A stretch of DNA of 35,086 bases, taken from the NCBI GenBank assembly GCA_035516895.1, contig DATIZY010000358.1:1-35086 (forward strand). The letters are read 5' to 3'. Positions 31,107 to 35,086 of the stretch are shown here, piece after piece; the first letter of the stretch is position 1; every line of letters begins with the position of its first letter. The notes beneath the pieces were generated by a model that saw only the letters and a program-made list of their open reading frames with translations, searched no databases and had not been told where the DNA came from. Position numbers and translations under genes: made by a program. Source of the DNA: Gp7-AA10 sp035516895. Lineage in GTDB: Bacteria > Acidobacteriota > Thermoanaerobaculia > Gp7-AA8.

Positions 31107-32291
31107 ATGGCGCGCCGCGAAGAACGAGACGATTCGTACGATCTCCTGAATCAGTATCTCCAGGAAATCGCGCAGATTCCCCGTCTCACGCCCGAACGTG
31201 AGCGCGAGCTCGGCCGCCGCATTCAGCAGGACGACAAGAGCGCGGTCGAAGAGCTCGTCAAGGCGAATCTCCGCTTCGTCGTCTCCTATGCCAAGCGATA
31301 CCGCAACGCGCACGTGCTGTTCCTCGATCTGATCAACGAGGGCAACATCGGTCTGATGCACGCGGCGAAGAAGTACGACCCCGACAAGAACGTCAAATTC
31401 ATCACCTACGCCGTGTGGTGGATCCGTCAGGCGATCCTGCATGCGTTGTCGGAGCAGGGGGGCGCGTTCCGCCTGCCGCCGAAGCGCGCGAACCTGATGT
31501 ACCGGCTCGAGAAAGCGATCGGCACGGCGATCACCGAAGGCAATCACATTCCGACGGCCGAAGAGCTCGCTCAGACGCTCGGCGTTTCCGTTCGCGAGGT
31601 GCAGACGCTGCTGCACGCCGGCAGCGACAACTTCTCGCTCAACGCGGAGCTCGACGACGAATCGCACACCGAGCTCGCCGACGTCATCGAGCAGACCACG
31701 ATTCCCTCGGCCGAGGTGGAGATGCAGGAGGAATCGCGGCGCGAGGAGCTGCTGGCGCACATGTCGGAGCTCTCGCCGAAAGAGCGGCTCGTCCTCACGC
31801 TGCGCCACGGCGTCACCGACAACCTGCCGAAGAGCATCAAACGTCTCGCGGCGTTTCTGAATCGCACGCCGGAGAACGTCACCGCCGTGCTGACCTCGGG
31901 CGTGCAGAAAGTCGCCGGGAAGCTCGGCATCAGCGAGAGCGAATTCGCCGGACTCCTGCTCTTCACGAACCCGAATCCGAAGTCGTCCGAGATTTTCTGG
32001 GGCATGGACGATCTCTCTCCGGGCATGTCGAAGAAGGTGGACATGGATCGGATGAGCGCGCTCCTTTCGCTGCAGCAGCAGGGGCTCGTGCAGAGGGCGG
32101 TCGATGAGCTGACGCTCGAGGAGCGCACGATCATCAAGCTGCGGTACGGCGTGCTGCAGGACGACGAGCTCACCCTGCGCGACATCGGCGAGATCCTCGG
32201 TCTCTCGCGCGAGCGCGTGCGGCAGATCGAGTCGCGCGCGGAAGCGAAGTGCAGACGAAGCGTGCGGCGCGCGAACGTGAGGTCGGCGTGA
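31107..32291 (+). CDS. sigma70-family factor with duplicated region 4
   Basis: The protein is 394 residues. Regions 1.2-2 are well conserved (DLLNQYLQEIAQIPRLTPER, LVKANLRFVVSYAKRYRN, then FLDLINEGNIGLMHAAKKYD and KFITYAVWWIRQAI). Region 3 follows (LPPKRANLMYRLEKAIG, then IPTAEELAQTLGVSVREVQ). Two region-4-like segments come next: residues 219-274 (LSPKERLVLTLRHGV, with a weak helix-turn-helix) and 334-389 (LTLEERTIIKLRYGV, then TLRDIGEILGLSRERVRQIE, canonical). About 60 residues lie between them. It is like an RpoH/SigA-type factor but longer than a usual RpoH (about 290). A GTGA overlap couples it to a small gene. Confidence 0.9.
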   Translation: MARREERDDSYDLLNQYLQEIAQIPRLTPERERELGRRIQQDDKSAVEELVKANLRFVVSYAKRYRNAHVLFLDLINEGNIGLMHAAKKYDPDKNVKFITYAVWWIRQAILHALSEQGGAFRLPPKRANLMYRLEKAIGTAITEGNHIPTAEELAQTLGVSVREVQTLLHAGSDNFSLNAELDDESHTELADVIEQTTIPSAEVEMQEESRREELLAHMSELSPKERLVLTLRHGVTDNLPKSIKRLAAFLNRTPENVTAVLTSGVQKVAGKLGISESEFAGLLLFTNPNPKSSEIFWGMDDLSPGMSKKVDMDRMSALLSLQQQGLVQRAVDELTLEERTIIKLRYGVLQDDELTLRDIGEILGLSRERVRQIESRAEAKCRRSVRRANVRSA

Positions 32292-32548
32292 GCGAGCCTG
32301 CGAATCCGCCGATGGGGCGGCTCGACGCGGTCGACATCGGATCGAAGAAGCTCACGGTCCAGACCGAGTTTTTCTCGCGGCCGACCTGGCGCATCGAAAC
32401 GAAAATCTACCTCGGCGGCGCGTTGAAGAAGGTCTACACCGAGGATCTCGCCGCGACGCCCGAACCCGAGCTGCAGCGCAGCATCGACGCGTTTCATCAG
32501 ACGAAGATGGACGAGATCGTGGCCGGGCTGCGGCGATTGTCGCAATAG
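32288..32548 (+). CDS. small hypothetical protein coupled to sigma factor
   Basis: The protein is 86 residues from the GTG at 32288 that overlaps the sigma stop. It is soluble and basic/acidic mixed, with strand-rich KKLTVQTEFFSRPTWRIETK and a terminal helix ending MDEIVAGLRRLS. I do not recognise the family. The coupling suggests that it acts with, or is regulated like, the sigma factor. Confidence 0.7.
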   Translation: MSEPANPPMGRLDAVDIGSKKLTVQTEFFSRPTWRIETKIYLGGALKKVYTEDLAATPEPELQRSIDAFHQTKMDEIVAGLRRLSQ

Positions 32549-32571
32549 ATGCGGCGGCCGCCGCCCTCGAG

Positions 32572-32907
32572 ATGAAAACAGAGAAACTCAACGCGCAGCA
32601 GGAGTCGCATTGGCGCGAAGCATTCGGCGCCGAGAACTGGACCATCGGCGCGCTGACTCTCACCGATGAGCACGGCGGCATGCACTTCGGGTATTACCTC
32701 CAGCCGCTGCATCTGAATCCGGACGATCGCGACGATCTGCCGCGCAAGGTCCTGCACATCGTCGCGCGGTACAAGCCTCCGCTCGATTTTCTGGAGCTGA
32801 GCGGCGCCGGCTTCCGCGTTCCGCACGCATTCCCGAAGGGCTTTACGCTGGAGAAGGTTTTGCGGATCCTCCTGCAAGAGATCCAGCGCATCCCCCTCCG
32901 CGGCTAG
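32572..32907 (+). CDS. hypothetical protein, 111 residues
   Basis: The protein is soluble, with no signal or helix-turn-helix. It contains WREAFGAENWTIGALTLTDE, LHLNPDDRDDLPRKVLHIVA and FTLEKVLRILLQEIQRIP. It lies 23 bp after the preceding small gene, so it is probably in the same operon. Its TAG stop is followed without gap by the 99-bp inverted repeat. Family unknown. Confidence 0.65.
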   Translation: MKTEKLNAQQESHWREAFGAENWTIGALTLTDEHGGMHFGYYLQPLHLNPDDRDDLPRKVLHIVARYKPPLDFLELSGAGFRVPHAFPKGFTLEKVLRILLQEIQRIPLRG

Positions 32908-33006
32908 GGGGTCAGAGCTGTACTTGTGATTTTTCTACACCGCGTGGATTCGGAGCGATCCGACTCCACGGCGCGGGCGGAAAATCACAAGTACAGCTCT
33001 GACCCC
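32908..33006. mobile_element. 99-bp non-autonomous inverted-repeat element
   Basis: Perfect 26-bp terminal inverted repeats (32908-32933 and 32981-33006) begin GGGGTCAGAGCTGTACTTG. The interior also folds (CGTGGATTCGGA / TCCGACTCCACG), so almost the whole element forms one hairpin. No coding capacity and no clear target duplication are seen. This looks like a MITE or REP-type element. Confidence 0.8.
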
Positions 33007-33023
33007 ATTACAATCGCTGGCTT

Positions 33024-34763
33024 ATGACTCCGCTGCGGCGGCTCCTCACGTACTTCGCCCGGCATCGCAAATCGCTCGCGTTAGGCGGCCTCTGCGTCAT
33101 CGGATCGGCGGTCTTCTCGCTGCTCAAACCGGCGATCGTCGGAAGCGCCGTCGACACGCTCTCGCACGCGATCACTCGCCAGGCGCTGCTGCGATACAGC
33201 CTGATGCTCGTCGGCGCTTCGGCTGTCGAAGGATTCTTCCTCTACCTGCAGCGTTGGATCATCATCGGCGCGTCGCGAAGGATCGAATACGAGATGCGCA
33301 ACGACTTCTTCGCGCACCTCGAAAAGCTCCCGCTCCGCTATTACCACGGCCAGCGGACCGGCGATCTCATGTCGCGCGCGACCAACGACCTCTCCTCGGT
33401 TCGCATGCTCATCGGCCCGGCGGTCATGTACACGGCATCGTCGCTGCTCGTCGTCACCGGTGCGTTCGTGATGATGGCGCGCATCGACCGCGCGATGGCC
33501 CTCGTCTCGCTGATCTCGCTGCCGCTCGTCGCCGTGCTGGTGAAGTTTTTCGGACAGGAGATCCACGTCCGCTACAAATCCGTGCAGGACTACTTCGGCG
33601 ACATCTCCGCGCGCGTCCAGGAGAACCTCGCCGGCGTGCGCGTGGTCCGCGCGTTCGGTCAGGAGCGAAACGAGACCGACACGTTCAAGCGGATGAACCA
33701 CGAGTACGTCGAGCGCAACCGCTCGCTCATCCGCCTGACAGCGACGTTCTATCCGATGCTGCACGGCGTCATCGGCGTGATGTTCGGCGTCGTTTTCTTC
33801 ATGGGCAGCCGCCGCATGATCGCCGGCACGATGACCATCGGCCACTTCGTCGCGTTCCAGTTCTACCTCGGACGCATGATCTGGCCGCTGATCGCCCTCG
33901 GCTGGGTCATCAACCTCTTTCAGCGCGGCATGGCCTCGATGGTCCGTCTCCACGAGGTCTGGCGCGTGCAGCCCGATGCTTCGCACGCGGAGCCGGCGCC
34001 CGCCCGGCTCGATAAAACAGCACATATTGTCGTTAGTAATTTAACCTTTGCTTACGACGCGCATCCGGTTCTGCGCGATGTCGCCTTCACCGTCAATCAC
34101 GGTGAGACCCTCGGCATCGTCGGCCGCACCGGAAGCGGCAAATCGACGCTCCTTTCATTGCTCACCCGCACGTTCGAACCGCCGCCGGAGACGATGTTCA
34201 TCGATGGCCGGCCGGTGGAGACGATTCCCATTGCCGAGCTGCGCGACATGATCGGCATGGTGCCGCAGGAGACGTTTCTTTTCTCCGAATCGATCGCCGA
34301 CAACATTCGCTTCGGCAACGCGAACGCCTCCGCGAACGACGTGCGAACGGCGGCCGAGGAGGCGGGGTTGTCGGGGGATGTGGCGGCGTTTCCGAACGGG
34401 CTGGAGACGGTCATCGGCGAGCGCGGCATCACGCTCTCCGGCGGTCAGAAGCAGCGCACGGCGATCGCGCGAGCGCTGATTCGCAATCCGCAGGTTCTCA
34501 TTCTCGACGACTCGCTGAGCGCGGTCGACACGGCGACGGAGGAGCGAATTCTGCGCGCGCTGCGGGAGATTCGAAAAGGACGAACGGTCCTCATCGTCTC
34601 GCATCGCGTCTCCTCGGTGAAAGACGCAGATCAGATTCTGGTGCTCGACAACGGGCGCGTCGTCGAGCGCGGCACGCACGACTCGCTCATCGCGCACGAC
34701 GGCTACTACGCCGATCTCTACCGCCGGCAGACCATCGAAGAGGAGCTGTCGGAGATTGCGTAG
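33024..34763 (+). CDS. ABC exporter subunit with degenerate catalytic site
   Basis: The protein is 579 residues. There are six membrane helices (residues about 15-310) with the coupling region LPLRYYHGQRTGDLMSRATN, then an ATPase domain. Walker A is GRTGSGKST, the Q-loop is VPQETFLFSESI, the signature is LSGGQ, Walker B is LILDD and the H-loop is SHRVSS. The catalytic Glu after Walker B is Asp (LILDDSLSAVD), as in the degenerate half of heterodimeric exporters such as TM287. The next gene is probably the partner. The linker codons at about 34010-34058 are AT-rich. It is predicted to export lipid or drug-like substrates. The stop TAG lies in a REP. Confidence 0.93.
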   Translation: MTPLRRLLTYFARHRKSLALGGLCVIGSAVFSLLKPAIVGSAVDTLSHAITRQALLRYSLMLVGASAVEGFFLYLQRWIIIGASRRIEYEMRNDFFAHLEKLPLRYYHGQRTGDLMSRATNDLSSVRMLIGPAVMYTASSLLVVTGAFVMMARIDRAMALVSLISLPLVAVLVKFFGQEIHVRYKSVQDYFGDISARVQENLAGVRVVRAFGQERNETDTFKRMNHEYVERNRSLIRLTATFYPMLHGVIGVMFGVVFFMGSRRMIAGTMTIGHFVAFQFYLGRMIWPLIALGWVINLFQRGMASMVRLHEVWRVQPDASHAEPAPARLDKTAHIVVSNLTFAYDAHPVLRDVAFTVNHGETLGIVGRTGSGKSTLLSLLTRTFEPPPETMFIDGRPVETIPIAELRDMIGMVPQETFLFSESIADNIRFGNANASANDVRTAAEEAGLSGDVAAFPNGLETVIGERGITLSGGQKQRTAIARALIRNPQVLILDDSLSAVDTATEERILRALREIRKGRTVLIVSHRVSSVKDADQILVLDNGRVVERGTHDSLIAHDGYYADLYRRQTIEEELSEIA

Positions 34764-34891
34764 GGCACGTGCAGGGCACGGCTGCGCCGTGCCGAACCCT
34801 GGTTCGCACGGAGTGCGGCACGGCGCAGCCGTGCCCTGCACAAACGACGGGATGCGGCACGGCGCAGCCGTGCCCTGCACAAACGACGGGA
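34760..34891. repeat. REP cluster between ABC subunits
   Basis: GTAG at 34760 contains the stop codon. An intact plus-orientation hairpin lies at 34775-34793. Two inverted copies follow in a perfect 39-bp tandem repeat (34814-34852 and 34853-34891). Hairpin ends carry GCAG instead of GTAG in these copies. Confidence 0.88.
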
Positions 34892-34892
34892 T

Positions 34893-35086
34893 ATGAGCGA
34901 AGGGTTCATCGAGAAGCACGAGGAAGAAGGCGCGAAGGCCTTCGACAAGCGCCTCGCACGGCGGCTGCTGCGCTATCTGAAGCCGTATCGCGCGCGCGCG
35001 GCCAGTTCGGTCGGCCTGGTGATCTTCTCGTCGCTTCTGGAGATCGCCGGGCCCGCGATCATCGCAGTCGGCGTCGATCTCTACGT
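34893..35086 (+). CDS. ABC exporter second subunit (N-terminus only)
   Basis: 64 codons are present before the right edge. A charged N-terminus (FIEKHEEEGAKAFDKRLARR) and LLRYLKPYRARAASSVGLVI, then a first membrane helix, match the N-terminus of the second half of heterodimeric exporters, such as BmrD or TM288. It directly follows the degenerate-site subunit, separated only by a REP cluster. Confidence 0.85.
   Translation, partial: MSEGFIEKHEEEGAKAFDKRLARRLLRYLKPYRARAASSVGLVIFSSLLEIAGPAIIAVGVDLY

Noticed and set aside
1..35086. tRNA, rRNA or known riboswitch genes
   Set aside because: No cloverleaf, CCA end, rRNA segment or recognisable riboswitch was found on reading the intergenic regions, although this was by eye and not by covariance search.

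Overview
The window is 35 kb of GC-rich, gene-dense bacterial DNA. It comes from a Gram-negative-type organism: there are lipoprotein and secretion signals, a membrane-bound complex I, and lipoprotein c-type cytochromes. A diheme lipoprotein cytochrome of the reaction-centre-cytochrome type, a BTAD-receiver fusion regulator, a DUF6335 protein, a RES/Xre pair and dense intergenic repeats together suggest Acidobacteriota or a similar environmental lineage. That assignment is an inference; there is no rRNA or other direct marker.

Layout. (1) 1-2067, minus strand: a coupled ketosynthase / methyltransferase / FAD-oxidoreductase cassette, cut by the left edge. (2) 2132-3265: a secreted protein and a convergent BON lipoprotein. 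(3) 3358-6482: a coupled two-gene signalling operon, a winged-helix/BTAD/receiver regulator followed by a hybrid histidine kinase with HPt. (4) 17547 down to 6581, minus strand: a long respiratory operon nuoG-H-J-K, a DUF6335 gene, nuoL-M-N, the NADH sensor rex, then a RES/Xre toxin-antitoxin pair whose toxin family consumes NAD+. A near-perfect Rex operator lies just downstream of a good sigma70-type promoter in front of nuoG. (5) 17724-20251: a parvulin-type prolyl isomerase, a saccharopine-dehydrogenase-like enzyme and a STAS protein. (6) 20371-25171: nuoA, nuoE and nuoF on the plus strand, interrupted by an opposite-strand secreted HExxH protein and an array of REP palindromes. nuoB, C, D and I are not in the window. 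(7) 25243-29096: small secreted or lipoproteins, a gamma-glutamyltransferase-like enzyme and a diheme cytochrome. (8) 29305-31072: an ECF sigma factor, a small membrane protein, a DUF4252 protein and another exported protein. (9) 31107-32907: a sigma70-family factor with a duplicated region 4 and two small unknown genes. (10) 33024-35086: a heterodimeric ABC exporter, its second subunit cut by the right edge.

The gaps between genes are unusually rich in structured repeats. There are inverted tandem arrays of 7-bp units in at least five unit types, REP palindromes preceded by GTAG or GGAG, a 99-bp near-perfect hairpin, and several other palindromic families. In three genes the GTAG of a REP supplies the stop codon. 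The most interesting biology is the Rex-controlled complex I operon that ends in rex and a NAD+-targeting toxin pair, the duplicated-region-4 sigma factor, and the REP/heptamer landscape.
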